A DNA stretch of 64,000 nucleotides from Rosa chinensis (lineage: Eukaryota; Streptophyta; Magnoliopsida; Rosales; Rosaceae): the NCBI RefSeq assembly GCF_002994745.2, contig NW_020126850.1, positions 1 to 64,000 of the forward strand. Direction: 5' to 3'. How positions within the stretch are numbered: position 1 is the stretch's first letter; each line of letters starts with the position of its first letter. The position numbers and the translations under genes were made by a program. Under the pieces are notes generated by a model. The model saw only the letters and a program-made list of their open reading frames with translations, ran no database searches and was not told the origin of the DNA. Below, piece after piece: positions 20,834-33,900 of this stretch.

Positions 20834-23272
20834 TGATAGGAGCATTTTAATGCGACGTTTTACTTGCTTTTCCCTGCATTTTCTGCGTTATTTCCTTAAT
20901 AAAACCCTGTTTAGGAAAGTTTCCATTCTTTGATTGGGAAAGTTCCTATTTGTAGAAAGTTTCTATTTTTGTAGTTTCTATTTATCATTTTTTGTAAGTT
21001 TCCATTTTCAATAGTTTCTATTTTTCATTTTTAGAAAGTTTCCCATTTTCAGTTTAGGAAAGTTGCCATTTTTCATTTTAGGAAAGTTTCTATTTTTCTT
21101 ACTAGTTTCTATTTTCAGGTCCTTGTCACAAATGAGCTGAAATGAGCTCACAAATGGAGAGAGAAGATAGCCAATGTTGGAGGGAGACAAGATGAAGTAC
21201 AAAGGGAAGCACAAATGAGCAGAAATGAAGAAAAGAAGTTTTCCTGGTCCAACCAGGAAACCCTGTCCAGAAAAGGAAAGCTTGCCAAAACAAGACTCTT
21301 GAGCCAACCATGAATGGAGATCGAATTAATGAAGTGACATGGCATGAGAGAAGCTTCTTGAAGACTCTAGATGATGACATGGCATAGAGGTGACGCATGG
21401 AGGCCCAAAAACTCTCAAGGCTTGTTGGATTTTCGGCTAATTGGATAAAAGCCCACAAGAGCCCATGGAACTAGGGTTTGTGACGCAAACCCTAGCCCTA
21501 AAGATGTTTTGCCGTGAATTTGCAAGAGTGAAACAAGGAGGTGACGTGGAAAATCAGAAATTAAAAGGAGATTTTCTAGGGAGATTTTCTAGGGCTATTT
21601 TTATGGAAATAAATCAAGAGATAAACCCTAGAAGACTCCTAGCCGTCCAAGCCAAGAGGAAAACAAGGGAATGCCGTGCAAACCCTAGGGAATTCGGCCA
21701 AGAGATAATGAAGAGAGAAGCTAGGGATTGCCGTGAGAAATACAAGGAAGGAGAGAGAATTGCCGTGTGAATCAAAGAAGAACCTAGAAGATTTCGGCAA
21801 AGATATTTTCTAAGAGAGTTTTAAGGAAAGAGAAAAAGGTGGGAACCAAGAAACGGCTAAAAAGGAGTCTAGATTCATTCCTAGAATTCCTAAAGGAAGT
21901 TGGCCGAAATTAAACAAGAAAAATCAGAAATTATCTCAAGGAATTTCGGCAATATTTCTAGGGAATTAAAAGAGAATTTTGTGATTGGTTGCACCACCTC
22001 ATAGGGCTTATGTGGCAAGCTATCATTGGAGGAAACTATGTGGCATTTTCAGATTAATTCCATGGAAAATAAAGAAGAAATTCACGGCTTGGAGACCAAG
22101 TTGGCCGTCCCCTATATAACCTCCCCTCTTCTCAACGTTTGGAGTTCGACACTTTTGCGTTTACACTTTGAGAAAAAAAATCAGAAAACTCTCTCTAGCC
22201 TAGCCGTGTTCATCTCCATCCTCTAGGGCAACCACGAAGTGCAAGCAAGGCCAAGGAAGAAGAGGACAAGCCGTGCACATCATCCATCACCATCCTTGAA
22301 GATTGCTTTCGAAATTCAAGAGACCATTCATCACTTCATTCATCTCATCTTCATCACGGTGTAATCCGATTCTCCTTGTACCTTTGCTTTGTATTTTCAT
22401 TGGTTTTGCCTTAGTTGACACATATGTATGAACAAGTGTTGTTTTCTGAAATTTTATGATTAATTGTTAATTTTCAGATTCATATATTGCGATTTATGGT
22501 TGCTTTTGTGTGAGTGTTTGATTAAATTTGCATGATAGAAATCTTTTGTATGATAATCTTGAATGGTTCGAAACATTTAGGGTTTTTATGTGATTGTTGC
22601 TACGAATTTGAGAACATGGATCAACTTTTTGGTTTTGTGTTCTTGAATCAATAAGTAGTAAAGGTTTTGTACAAAAACCGAATTTAATCAAAGAAGATTG
22701 CAATTAGGTGGACTTTTTCATACTAAGTTGCACATTTGAGTTGATAGCCTTTCTAGGTGCTTAATGCATTAAACATGACATGATTGACTAGCTTTCTAGG
22801 GTTTGATTGCATGTTTGATAGAATTAATCTAGGTGCTTTCGCTTAGGTTAATTAGCATTGAAAGTAAAATATGGGAAATTGTTTGCTTTTGAACGTTTCA
22901 CATGATCAACTCCTCTTGCATGACTATGATGAACAATGATGAACTTGAATCAATTTTAATCATGAGTTTTGACTTTGATCTTTGTTCTCACATCCCATTT
23001 GTATTTGTTATGTTTTTGCATTTTAATTATTTTCTTAACTTAGTTTAATTTTCGAAAACCAAAATCAAAAACCAAAAATCCCCCCTTTTTCGTAAATATG
23101 TATATATTTTGTAATATTTTTGTAAATATTATACTTTGTTTTAATTTTAATTGTTTGTTTGTCCTACAATGACAGGTGTACCCTCAATCCCCGGAATAGA
23201 ACGATCCCTATTTACTTTATACTACTAATGGCATTTCAGGGTTAAATTATGCGCTTGCTTTTAAGCGCATCA
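20834..23272 (+). repeat. 5' LTR of A3 (2439 bp)
   Basis: It starts TGATAGGAGC and ends AAGCGCATCA before the PBS spacer. The U3 AAGTTTC block (20910-21118) is longer than in A1, with additional units. TATATAA lies at 22113-22119. U5 has TCAATCCCCGG at 23184-23194. Its sequence matches the A3 3' LTR almost base for base. Confidence 0.9.
22113..22119 (+). promoter_or_regulatory. TATA box, A3 5' LTR
   Basis: TATATAA lies in the shared CCGTCCCC context, followed by a CT-rich start region. Confidence 0.6.
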
Positions 23273-24054
23273 ATTTTTGGCGCCGTTGCCGGGGAGTGAA
23301 AAATCATTTGCCATATTGTGAATATTTGTTTTGTTTATTGTGACCGAAAAAAAAAAAAAAAAAATTTTTACTTGTTAATTATTTGTAATTGTCGAAATTT
23401 AGTTAATTACTTACTTAGGTTGCTATTTATATTGTTGAATACGAATTTTTATTGTAAGTTGTAAATTAAAGAAGGAATAGGTGAAGTCGTGTTTATTAAT
23501 ATTGGCCTAAACCCCTTATTGGTACCTAGTCCAGGTCCCTTAAGGTTGAGGGCGGCCTTTATTAACATTCATTGAACTGTCTTCACACTTAGGACCTTTT
23601 ATATCCAAGTAAGTATAGCCTATGTGGGATGGTGTCTAGGAAAGGGGACAACGCTCATGACTGGTTCTTAAATTCAGAAGTGCGTGCAAATGGGCCTAAA
23701 CCACAATGTGGGAGTAGCTCATGCCAAAATGGATTCTACCTCTCATGGTCGCCCTCCCCTACCTGGCCATTTCAGTAAGGTTGCCCAAAGGATGTAGGAG
23801 GGACTTAGTGTCTTGACGACTATACTTGGGTCGCACGTCCTCTTGATTTACCGCTTGGAATTTAATTCGAAATCAATGATATATATAACAAATGAAAATA
23901 TTGTGATTCACTAAGGTATATTGGATTAAACATAGTCTTGAGAAGGGTAGCTGTTTCAGTCCCATTGCACATCGAGACTCCCTGTTCTCGTACCTAAGTG
24001 TTGAAAATAATTGTAAAGAAAAGGAAATAATAGAGATATTTGTAAATAATTTCG

Positions 24055-24085
<31 letters not shown>

Positions 24086-24990
24086 GAAAAGACAAAAAAG
24101 AAAAAAAAAAAAAAAAAAACGAATTTTTGTTTGTTTGTGTGAAAGTTTGTAAATTGTGTCTAATCTTGTAAACAAAAGAAAAGAATTAATTGTAAATATT
24201 GTTAAGTCCTTAATTGTTATAAGTGTGTAAAATCGTATGAGTAGATAAGGGCCCTTTTGTTAATATTGGCCTTAACCCTTCATTAGTGCCTTTCTAAGGT
24301 CTTTTGAAGTTGAGGGCGGCTTTTATTAGCATTTGGAGAACTGTCTAACACATGAGTTCTTTTCAAGCTGAGTAAGGGGCATATAGGTGGTGTCTTAGGT
24401 TGAGACCTTGGGTGATGGGTTCAAATTGGATCTCAGAGATACTATAGACTGTGCGTAAACCACAATGTGGGAGTAGCCAATAGGGGCCTAAACCTCAATG
24501 AGGCAGTAGCCTCCGTAGTGTCACCAAAATGAGTCATCCCTCTCACTTACCTCTTAATCTGGCCATCTAGCCTTCTGAAACAAAGGAAAGCGACTTATGT
24601 CTAGGCGACTATCCCTAGATCGTATCTCACCAATAGTAGTGGTTTCTATTGGGCTCGACTTACAACTTGTAATCAATTGAGATATTAACTTTATTTTGTA
24701 AAGATAATAAGATACTTGAACATGACCTCCACTTGTAAATTGTGTTGTTTTGTACATTTTATACTTGTATAAAACTTCTTACGTGGTTTATTTGTGAAAA
24801 GATTGTGGATAGTTGTAATTTATACTCTATTTATACTTGTATAAATCATAAGTAGTAAAGTCGTGAATAGTAACTTGTGAATAGTGACTCGTGAATAGTA
24901 AGGTTGATGTATAAATCACTAATTTGTAATTAGTTTACTTTATACTTTGCTAACTTCTTTGAATTCTGATGATGTTCAGGAATCCTATGA
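23273..24990 (+). other. Leader of A3
   Basis: It has the same plan as the A2 leader: A tract (23347-23364), module 1 (about 23474-23840), purine and A-rich tract (24056-24119), module 2 (about 24238-24660), GTGAATAGT repeats near 24863-24900. A candidate 5' splice site GTAAGTAT starts at 23609 and a candidate 3' splice site ends at 24979, twelve bases before the ATG. Confidence 0.7.
23278..23295 (+). promoter_or_regulatory. PBS (tRNA-Asp type), A3
   Basis: This is an exact 18-nt tRNA-Asp PBS. The following bases read GTGA rather than TTGA, so the U5-PBS complementarity seen in A2, C, D and F has one mismatch here (23296). Confidence 0.88.
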
Positions 24991-25113
24991 ATGACCGAGC
25001 CTTTTAGACCATCTACAATAAAGGAAATTGAAGCAAGGCTCGCTCGTTTGAAGGGTCCTTCACTCCTTGAGTTCACAAGCCCTTCCCCTTCAACATACAA
25101 AGAGTACACATTT
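24991..25113 (+). CDS. gag: gag of A3, N-terminal 41 codons (interrupted by B1)
   Basis: It begins MTEPFRPSTIKEIEARLARL, like the other A gags, and runs in frame to the B1 insertion. The last five bases, CATTT (25109-25113), are repeated at 30960-30964. The frame resumes at 30965. Confidence 0.88.
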
Positions 25114-26901
25114 TGATAGGAGCACAAAGTGTGACATTTTTAATATGTATTTTCCCTCATTCGGCTAAGTTATTCTCTTAAAATTAATAATTATAATAAA
25201 GTTTATGTTTTTAGTTACTTCAAGGTCGAAAATGGTGAAAACAAGTGAAAAAGAGCAGAAATGAGCATAAATTAATGACAAGTCATTTATGAAACTTTCC
25301 TCTTTCATTTTAGGAAATATTTCCTATTTTGTTTTAGGAAACTTTCTTCATTTGGACTTTTCTATTTCTGATTTTTGTATTCTAATGAGAGTCCATCCCA
25401 TTAAAAACTCTTGAGTGATGAAATCAAGAAAAATTGAAGGATTAATCAGGAAGAATTCGAGGAGATAAAATGGATTGTTTTTAATCAATATTTATTCCTA
25501 ATTATCTGATTTCTTATTGATTATAAACTCTAATTAAATTCTGATTTTTCTTGATTGTAGGAGTTTATTGTGTGCACAATTCTTGGAAGAAATTAGTGCA
25601 AATCAAAGGAGAAAAATAAGGGATGTATCTGGTCGCTATTCAAGGCATATACAATGAGCCATTAAGGGGAAAAGAAATCAGAAAATTCATGACTTTGTCA
25701 AGAGAAAATCAAGCAAATTTGGAGGAGAAATCACCTCAAGATGATTGGCCATGATTGCATCACAAGAGATGAGAATTCCACTATAAATAGCAGCCATTCT
25801 CTACTCCAAAAATCATCACTTCCTGACCAAGATCACTTCCTAGTTTATCAGTTCCTAGTTAAAAATTATTCCATAGCTCTGCCCAATTCACTTCTCAAAC
25901 CTCCATCACCTACAAGATCGTGACCACCATCCTTCCATCATTCCAAGAAGTTCTTAGGCGCTAAGTCAAGGACAATCCACCACCATAGCGGAGACGAGTT
26001 CATCACCTTGTTGCCAAGCCGCTAAGGAAAGCTTCAAAGTGTAACTATGACTCTACTTACAATCTTTCTTTCGGTTTTGTTTGTTTGGATTTGTGAGTTG
26101 TGTAATTGGAGACATGAGATTTTCAGAATATTTTTATTAATATTTTTGAGATTTTCAGTTTATTATTAAGTTAATTTTGAGAATTCTTTGATGATGCATA
26201 TTACAATCTTGTGCCCTTTTATGTGTTTAGGTAATTTTCAGAGTTAGATTGATAAGTTTGCATGCTAGAATAAAGGTGAGAGTTCTTGTGTGTTTGCTTC
26301 ATTTGCCAAGAGTAATTGTTATCTGTTAAGGCGCTAAGTTAGTTCTAAAAAGTGGTAAAAATCATGTTTCAATGGTTAAACGATTCTGGAAATTACGTGT
26401 TAAATTCTATGTGTAATGGTTAATTTGCACGTGTGAGTTGATTCGAGGGTTAGATAATACTACTAGTTAAGAGAATTACGCTAAGTGTTTTCGAAAATTA
26501 GTAGTATTGGGCTTGGTAAGGACTTTTCTGATCCAAGCCCACATTAGAACGAATTAGATAAATGGATTGATCCGCTAAGGCTTTTCATTTGGACTCTTAT
26601 CTAGGCATTTAAGATGGGCACGTTTTTGTAGCATGTTGAAAAGGATTTTCTGTTTTTACACTTAGTAATTTTCGAGTGGTAGTGGTCTAGGTTACGGAAG
26701 TCGATCATTGTAGATAATTTTATTTGTTTTGTTTTTATTTTAAGTAGATTAGAACCAAATCTCAAAACCCCCCATTTTATTCTTTTATTTGTTTATTGAC
26801 CTTTTAGTGTAGGTGTACCCTACAATCCCCGGACTGAACGATCCCTGCTTATCCTATACTGACAACTACATTTTGCAGGGTTAAATTATGAGGCTATTTC
26901 A
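25114..26901 (+). repeat. 5' LTR of B1 (1788 bp, 3' end deleted)
   Basis: It starts TGATAGGAGCACAAAG. TATAAATA lies at 25782-25789. U5 carries ACAATCCCCGG before GACTGAACGATCCC. It stops at GGCTATTTCA where the 3' LTR continues GCCGCATCA. The 60-codon ORF inside (25741-25923) is repeated in the 3' LTR and has no sign of being a gene. Confidence 0.88.
25782..25789 (+). promoter_or_regulatory. TATA box, B1 5' LTR
   Basis: TATAAATA is followed by GCAGCC. The same box is at 29816-29823 in the 3' LTR, at 36034 and 40658 in C, and inverted at 60617 in F. Confidence 0.6.
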
Positions 26902-29147
26902 AAAAAAAAAAAAAAAAAATTGTTGTGTGAGCAAGGAGAAGAGTCCAGGCTGAAGAACTATAAATATTAAGCGCTGCATGGGAGGCAACCCATTTCAACC
27001 AAAGCTGTGGAGGAGCCATCAACGAGAGTTTGACATTTCTATCCCTTCACTTATTTAGGTTGAATTGTACTTGTGTCTTTTATTTTCGTTTTTGTTTTTT
27101 TGTTTTCGTATTTATTATCGTAAATTCCATTCCTATATGCTTAATTGTTCCATTGCATGCTTATGATTGATTACATTGAGGACAATGCAATATTTAAGTG
27201 TGAGGGAAGGGATTTATACTTTTGTCTTGAGTCATATATATTGAAAATACAAAAAAATTGAAAAATGTCAAAAATTAAAAAAAACTTGTTGCTTTTATTT
27301 ATTGAGTCAAAATTATTTTTGGGTGAAATAATTTCTTCATCGTAGGCGCATCTGATGGGATGTGATGTCTAAGGTCTAGTTTGGATTCGAGAAGTGCTGA
27401 CAAAGGGTCTCGTCCCCTGTCAAACAAGTGAGCTGAGCTCCGCCAAAATCGGTCCCCTCTTCACCTGGTCATGTTCCAAAGGAGTTACCGAAAGGAGAAA
27501 GGAAATAGCCCTAGTCCAAAACCTTTTTGGCGTCAGTCGTAGTCTTTTGTTTTGTTTTGAGTCTTAGGATGCCCTTAACTGTCTAGGATGATTCAATATC
27601 TCTGAAATTATGGCTAAAAGAGGATCACAATATTGAGATGATTTTAAATGGTATTCCTTGGTTAATTGAGATATATGAAAAGCATATGCATGTGTAGTTG
27701 ATATGGATTTCGTAACCTTGGTACAGAATACGAGCATGTTAAGTTGAGTTTTGATTCATAAATAAACCATGTGAGATATTTGAGCCATGTCCCTTTTTCT
27801 TGGAGTGATAAATGAAATATATTCTTAATTTCTTGGCGATGTTTTGATGATCTCATTATTCTTCATTTGATTGATTGCTTGCCATAGATTAAGTTTGATG
27901 GACTAGAGAATGCTAGAATTCACTCTTGTGCTTGTTGAGACTTTTATCAATACATGTCCCTGATTCTGGAAAGGATAGAGGCATCATAGGAACCACCACC
28001 ATAGACAAATTAACTTGTGTCCATATTTGTGCCCGTCGTGGGATCCCCTTAGATAAACCACTTTGAGCCTACATTGAGCCTTTTCTTTCATCACCCTTAA
28101 ATTCCTTAACCCTTAACCTTAGTATAGTTACAATCCTACCCTTTATTCTAAGAATTTAGTAGAGCTATCTTTTGAGACTTACTACATGGATTCGATGGCA
28201 AGGATGAAGATTGAGAAGAGGTGAAAGTTCAAGTGTGGGGGTAGACTTGTCCATAAGAAAAAAAATGTGGAAGCCTTGAAAAAGAAATGAAAGAAAAAAA
28301 AATGTGTATGGCTAAGAAAAGAAAAACAAAGAAAAAAAAATATATGCATATGGATTTTAGTCCCCCATACTTGGTGAATTTGGAGATTGTTTTGAATTGA
28401 AGGCCCATTACATAAAAATTTGGTCTTTGTCCAGTTCACGAGGGTTCAAGTGGATTTCTAGAAGTCTCTCTACATCAAAATGAGCTCTACTAGGTTTTTA
28501 GGATACTTTGACATTCCTTAACCTTTGTTTCTTAAAACCTTGAATCTTAGCCCCATTTCAACCCTTTAAAGTCCTTTTTGATCCTTAAGATGGGACAGCC
28601 TTTGATCTGTGGAGATGAGTTATAAGAGTTGAACCTATGGCTTGGGTCCATCCGTGCAAGTAGTTGATATCTTTCATGAGATCTTGAAAAAAAAAAAAAA
28701 TTATATTCACAAAGTGCTTTTCATTTCTTATATATGTGAGCTATTTGATTGCCTCAAAATATTTTCTCTCACATATAATTTGAGTGATTGTAAGCTTTTA
28801 AGCATTGCCCTGTTCTGAGAGAAGATAGAGTGGATATACCTTGTGAGAATATGAATCATACTTGTCTGAAACATGTTGAGCTCCACCCATCACCATTGTT
28901 ACAACTAAGTCCTACTGATTTATATGTGGATTATATGCTTCAATTAACTCTCGAATATCTAAATATTGATTCTTGATTAAGTGCTAATTTTGATGCCATG
29001 AGAGTAAGGATTTCTTAGACAAATGTTAAGGGCAATATAGTCTTTGTGTGTCATTTGTGTAGAGTCTGGTAGTGAATTGTTTATTTTGGTTGAGTCTTTT
29101 GTTTTGATTTTGCTAAGGGACTAGCAAAAGCTAAGTGTGGGGGTATT
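26902..29147 (+). other. Internal region of B1 (no PBS, no gag-pol)
   Basis: It opens with an A tract, then H1 (AGTCC 26942-26946, loop AGGCTGAA, GAACT 26955-26959, one mismatch) and H2 with ATGGG-AGGCAA-CCCAT. A CATTG-AGGA-CAATG repeat and PPT-like tract lie near 27175-27215. Module 3 at 27343-27530 resembles the D leader (GGGTCTCGTCCCCTG, GTGAGCTGAGCTCCGCC). A second PPT-like tract is near 28230. The PPT hairpin (29108-29129) and PPT (29133-29147) close the region. Confidence 0.75.
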
Positions 29148-30959
29148 TGATAGGAGCACAAAGTGTGACATTTTTAATATGTATTTTCCCTCATTCGGCT
29201 AAGTTATTCTCTTAAAATTAATAATTATAATAAAGTTTATGTTTTTAGTTACTTCAAGGTCGAAAATGGTGAAAACAAGTGAAAAAGAGCAGAAATGAGC
29301 ATAAATTAATGACAAGTCATTTATGAAACTTTCCTCTTTCATTTTAGGAAATATTTCCTATTTTGTTTTAGGAAACTTTCTTCATTTGGACTTTTCTATT
29401 TCTGATTTTTGTATTCTAATGAGAGTCCATCCCATTAAAAACTCTTGAGTGATGAAATCAAGAAAAATTGAAGGATTAATCAGGAAGAATTCGAGGAGAT
29501 AAAATGGATTGTTTTTAATCAATATTTATTCCTAATTATCTGATTTCTTATTGATTATAAACTCTAATTAAATTCTGATTTTTCTTGATTGTAGGAGTTT
29601 ATTGTGTGCACAATTCTTGGAAGAAATTAGTGCAAATCAAAGGAGAAAAATAAGGGATGTATCTGGTCGCTATTCAAGGCATATACAATGAGCCATTAAG
29701 GGGAAAAGAAATCAGAAAATTCATGACTTTGTCAAGAGAAAATCAAGCAAATTTGGAGGAGAAATCACCTCAAGATGATTGGCCATGATTGCATCACAAG
29801 AGATGAGAATTCCACTATAAATAGCAGCCATTCTCTACTCCAAAAATCATCACTTCCTGACCAAGATCACTTCCTAGTTTATCAGTTCCTAGTTAAAAAT
29901 TATTCCATAGCTCTGCCCAATTCACTTCTCAAACCTCCATCACCTACAAGATCGTGACCACCATCCTTCCATCATTCCAAGAAGTTCTTAGGCGCTAAGT
30001 CAAGGACAATCCACCACCATAGCGGAGACGAGTTCATCACCTTGTTGCCAAGCCGCTAAGGAAAGCTTCAAAGTGTAACTATGACTCTACTTACAATCTT
30101 TCTTTCGGTTTTGTTTGTTTGGATTTGTGAGTTGTGTAATTGGAGACATGAGATTTTCAGAATATTTTTATTAATATTTTTGAGATTTTCAGTTTATTAT
30201 TAAGTTAATTTTGAGAATTCTTTGATGATGCATATTACAATCTTGTGCCCTTTTATGTGTTTAGGTAATTTTCAGAGTTAGATTGATAAGTTTGCATGCT
30301 AGAATAAAGGTGAGAGTTCTTGTGTGTTTGCTTCATTTGCCAAGAGTAATTGTTATCTGTTAAGGCGCTAAGTTAAACAAGTAGCAATTAGTTCTAAAAA
30401 GTGGTAAAAATCATGTTTCAATGGTTAAACGATTCTGGAAATTACGTGTTAAATTCTATGTGTAATGGTTAATTTGCACGTGTGAGTTGATTCGAGGGTT
30501 AGATAATACTACTAGTTAAGAGAATTACGCTAAGTGTTTTCGAAAATTAGTAGTATTGGGCTTGGTAAGGACTTTTCTGATCCAAGCCCACATTAGAACG
30601 AATTAGATAAATGGATTGATCCGCTAAGGCTTTTCATTTGGACTCTTATCTAGGCATTTAAGATGGGCACGTTTTTGTAGCATGTTGAAAAGGATTTTCT
30701 GTTTTTACACTTAGTAATTTTCGAGTGGTAGTGGTCTAGGTTACGGAAGTCGATCATTGTAGATAATTTTATTTGTTTTGTTTTTATTTTAAGTAGATTA
30801 GAACCAAATCTCAAAACCCCCCATTTTATTCTTTTATTTGTTTATTGACCTTTTAGTGTAGGTGTACCCTACAATCCCCGGACTGAACGATCCCTGCTTA
30901 TCCTATACTGACAACTACATTTTGCAGGGTTAAATTATGAGGCTATTTCAGCCGCATCA
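29148..30959 (+). repeat. 3' LTR of B1 (1812 bp)
   Basis: It is complete, from TGATAGGAGCACAAAG to CAGCCGCATCA, and is followed by the duplicated CATTT (30960-30964). TATAAATA is at 29816-29823. U5 has ACAATCCCCGG. Confidence 0.9.
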
Positions 30960-30964
30960 CATTT

Positions 30965-33900
30965 AACGAGCAAGGGAAGAGGACCTACTGTTCTGAGGAG
31001 TCTACATCACCTACACCAAGTCCATCTCCTCCTTCACGTTCACCTTCACCCGTGGTTTCGTCCAACTCTACACCACCTTCACCACCACCTGAAGAAGTCG
31101 AAGAAGAGAGAATGGCATCTATTAGGGAACTCTCCACCGCAACTGTTGAAGGAGGGCCCCCTACATGCATAGTATACCCTGCCCCTGCAGCTGGAAGACA
31201 GGCAGAGTTCGAGCTTAAGAGTGGATTGTTGCACAAGCTCCCTATCTTCCATGGACTTAATATGGAGGATGCCAACAAGCACATTCGAGAATTTCAATCT
31301 GTTTGTGCAAACATGCAACCACAAGGGGCAGACGAAAATCTTCTGAAGATGAGAGCATTTCCATTCTCTCTAGCTGATAGAGCCAAGGATTGGCTATATG
31401 AACTTCCTGCAGGACGTATCACTTCATGGGAGACAATGAGAAAGGCCTTCTTGGAGAAATACTTCCCAGCTTCTAAGGTCATCACACTCAGGAAGAAGCT
31501 TAGTGGAATAGAGCAGGCCCATGATGAGTCCTATGCTGCGTACTATGAGAGGTTCAACTCCCTACTTGCACAATGTCCTCAACACCAGATGAAGGATGAG
31601 ACCCTACTTACATGCTTTTACGAAGGACTCTTACCCATGGAAAGGCAAATGTTGGATGCTGCAGCTGGTGGAGCTTTTGTGGATAAGTCACCTGCGGTTG
31701 GGAAGGAACTTATAGCTAATCGTGCCCTAAACTCTCAACAATATGAGGGGGTAAGACACTCTACTCGTAGGGTGCATGAGATGAGCAAGAATACTGCCAT
31801 TGAAGACCAACTGAATAAGCTTACCCTCCTCATGAACCAAGTGGTAAGTTCCAAGGGACCAAGTGCAACAATGGCTTGTGGAGTGTGTTCTATGCAAGGG
31901 CATGTTACAGATCAGTGCCCCCAACTCAATGAAAATGGAGGATGGGAATCTGCTAATGCTATTGGAGGATACCAAGGAGGATATCAAGGAGGACCTCAAC
32001 GTCCTAGGCATGACCCTTATTCAAATACTTACAACCCAGGATGGAGGGACCATCCCAACTTCAAGTGGACCAACAATGAGAACGTTCAGAATCCTCTTGG
32101 TGGGAACTTCCAACGTCCACAAGGGCCTTCATTCCAAGGGTCATCTTTTCAAAGGCCTTACATGCCTCCTCCTCAACAGAATTCAGGATCTTCAATGTCT
32201 CACTATGACAAAACGTTGGAGGCCTTGACTAGTTCTACCCAAGCCTTGACAAACTCTACACAGGCTTTGATTCAAGGACAACAGACCCACACCAAGGACA
32301 TTGCAGAGCTCAAAAAGCAAATGGGTCAAGTTGTGGATTTCATGAGCAAGATCCACGAAACTGGCAAGGTCCCTAGTAATACAATACCTAACCCTAATGT
32401 GGAGAATGCATCAGTTGTGACTACAAGGAGTGGAAGACCATTTGTGGATCAACCGAAGCAACCCAAGAAGGCTCAAGTGAGCATAGAGATTGAGGAAGAC
32501 CAAGAACCCACCAAGTTGGGTATTGAGAAGGACCCTGCAACGTCCAAGGAAGAGACCAAGGCGTCCTCACCATCAAAGGCAAAACCGGAAATTCAAGGTA
32601 GTAACTCTAACTTATCAAATTCGGTTATTGCTAACCCTTCTTCTTCTTGCATGCCCTTCCCACGCAGGTTTGCCCAATCTAAGAAGGATGAGAGTGACCA
32701 AGCTATCTTGGAAACTTTCAAGAAGGTGCAAGTGAACTTACCCCTCCTAGAGGCCATCAAGCAAGTCCCTAAGTATGCCAAGTTCCTCAAAGAGCTTTGC
32801 ACTACTAGGAGGGTAAACCGTGAAAAGGAGGTGGTAAAGGTAAGTGAGAACGTCTCTGCCTTGATTCAGAGGAAGATTCCTCCAAAGTGTAAGGATCCTG
32901 GAAGCTTTACTATTCCTTGTACTATTGGTAACTCTAGATTTAAGAATGCCATGTTAGACCTAGGTGCATCTGTTAATGTTATGCCCTACTCTGTTTATGA
33001 AACCCTAGGTCTAGGGGAACTTAAATCTGACAATGTTATCATTCAATTAGCTGACAGATCCAATGCATACCCTAGAGGTTTGTTGGAGGATGTGCTTGTA
33101 CAGGTTAACCATCTTATCTTCCCAGCTGATTTCTATGTGTTGGAAATGGAGGACTCCCCTATAAGTTCAACTCCATTGCTTTTGGGACGTCCTTTCTTAA
33201 GGACAGCTAGGACGAAGATTGATGTGTATGAAGGTTCTCTTACAATGGAGTTCGATGGTGACATTATTGGCTTTAACATTTTTGAAGCCATGAGGTATCC
33301 CCTAGAGGTTCATGATTGTTTTTCTACTGATATTTTGGATGAACTTGCGCAGAAAATGTTTGACATTATGCATGAGGATACCTTAGTCACTACCCTTGAG
33401 AGTGGGGTAGGCTATACAAAGGAAGGAATCACCATTCCAGAGGACAAGTTGAAAGACACTTGTGAGGAGAAAATCATTGAAAACGTCTCCTTCCTTGAGG
33501 CATCTCCCTATCTAGGTAAGTCTGTTTCTCCCTTGTCCATTCAGTTATCCACTAACAAGACTTTACCTTCAGTGGTCCAGGCCCCAGAACTAGAGCTAAA
33601 ACCTCTTCCAGACCATTTGAAGTATGTCTACTTAGGGGACAAGGAGACCTTACCAGTGATTGTGTCCTCTGCACTGACAACTCCACAAGAAGAGAAGTTG
33701 GTGGAAATGTTGAAGCAACACAAGACCGCCATAGGATGGACATTGGCGGACATCAAGGGAATCAGCCCTACAACTTGCGTCCATAGGATACTTCTGGAGG
33801 AGGGGTCTAAACCCACTAGAGAGGCTCAACGTCGTCTCAACCCTCCAATGATGGAAGTAGTGAAGAAGGAGGTTATCAAACTCCTTGATTGTGGGGTAAT

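Larger units (their letters stand above)
25114..30959 (+). mobile_element. B1: coding-less Athila-like derivative in A3 gag
   Basis: Two LTRs flank a 2246-bp internal region without gag or pol. The insertion duplicated CATTT. LTR lengths fit exactly after two small 5' LTR losses: 15 nt near 26341, and the last nine bases (GCCGCATCA). The second loss also removed the PBS and leader, so the 5' LTR joins an A tract directly. The internal region keeps H1 and H2, the 3' noncoding region and the PPT. It also contains a leader-type module at 27343-27530. F is a sister copy that still has its PBS. Apart from these indels the B1 LTRs look identical, so the insertion is very recent. Confidence 0.88.

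Noticed and set aside
25741..25923. 60-codon ORF identical at 29775-29957
   Set aside because: The identity comes from the two LTRs of one element; no domain and no conservation argument remain.
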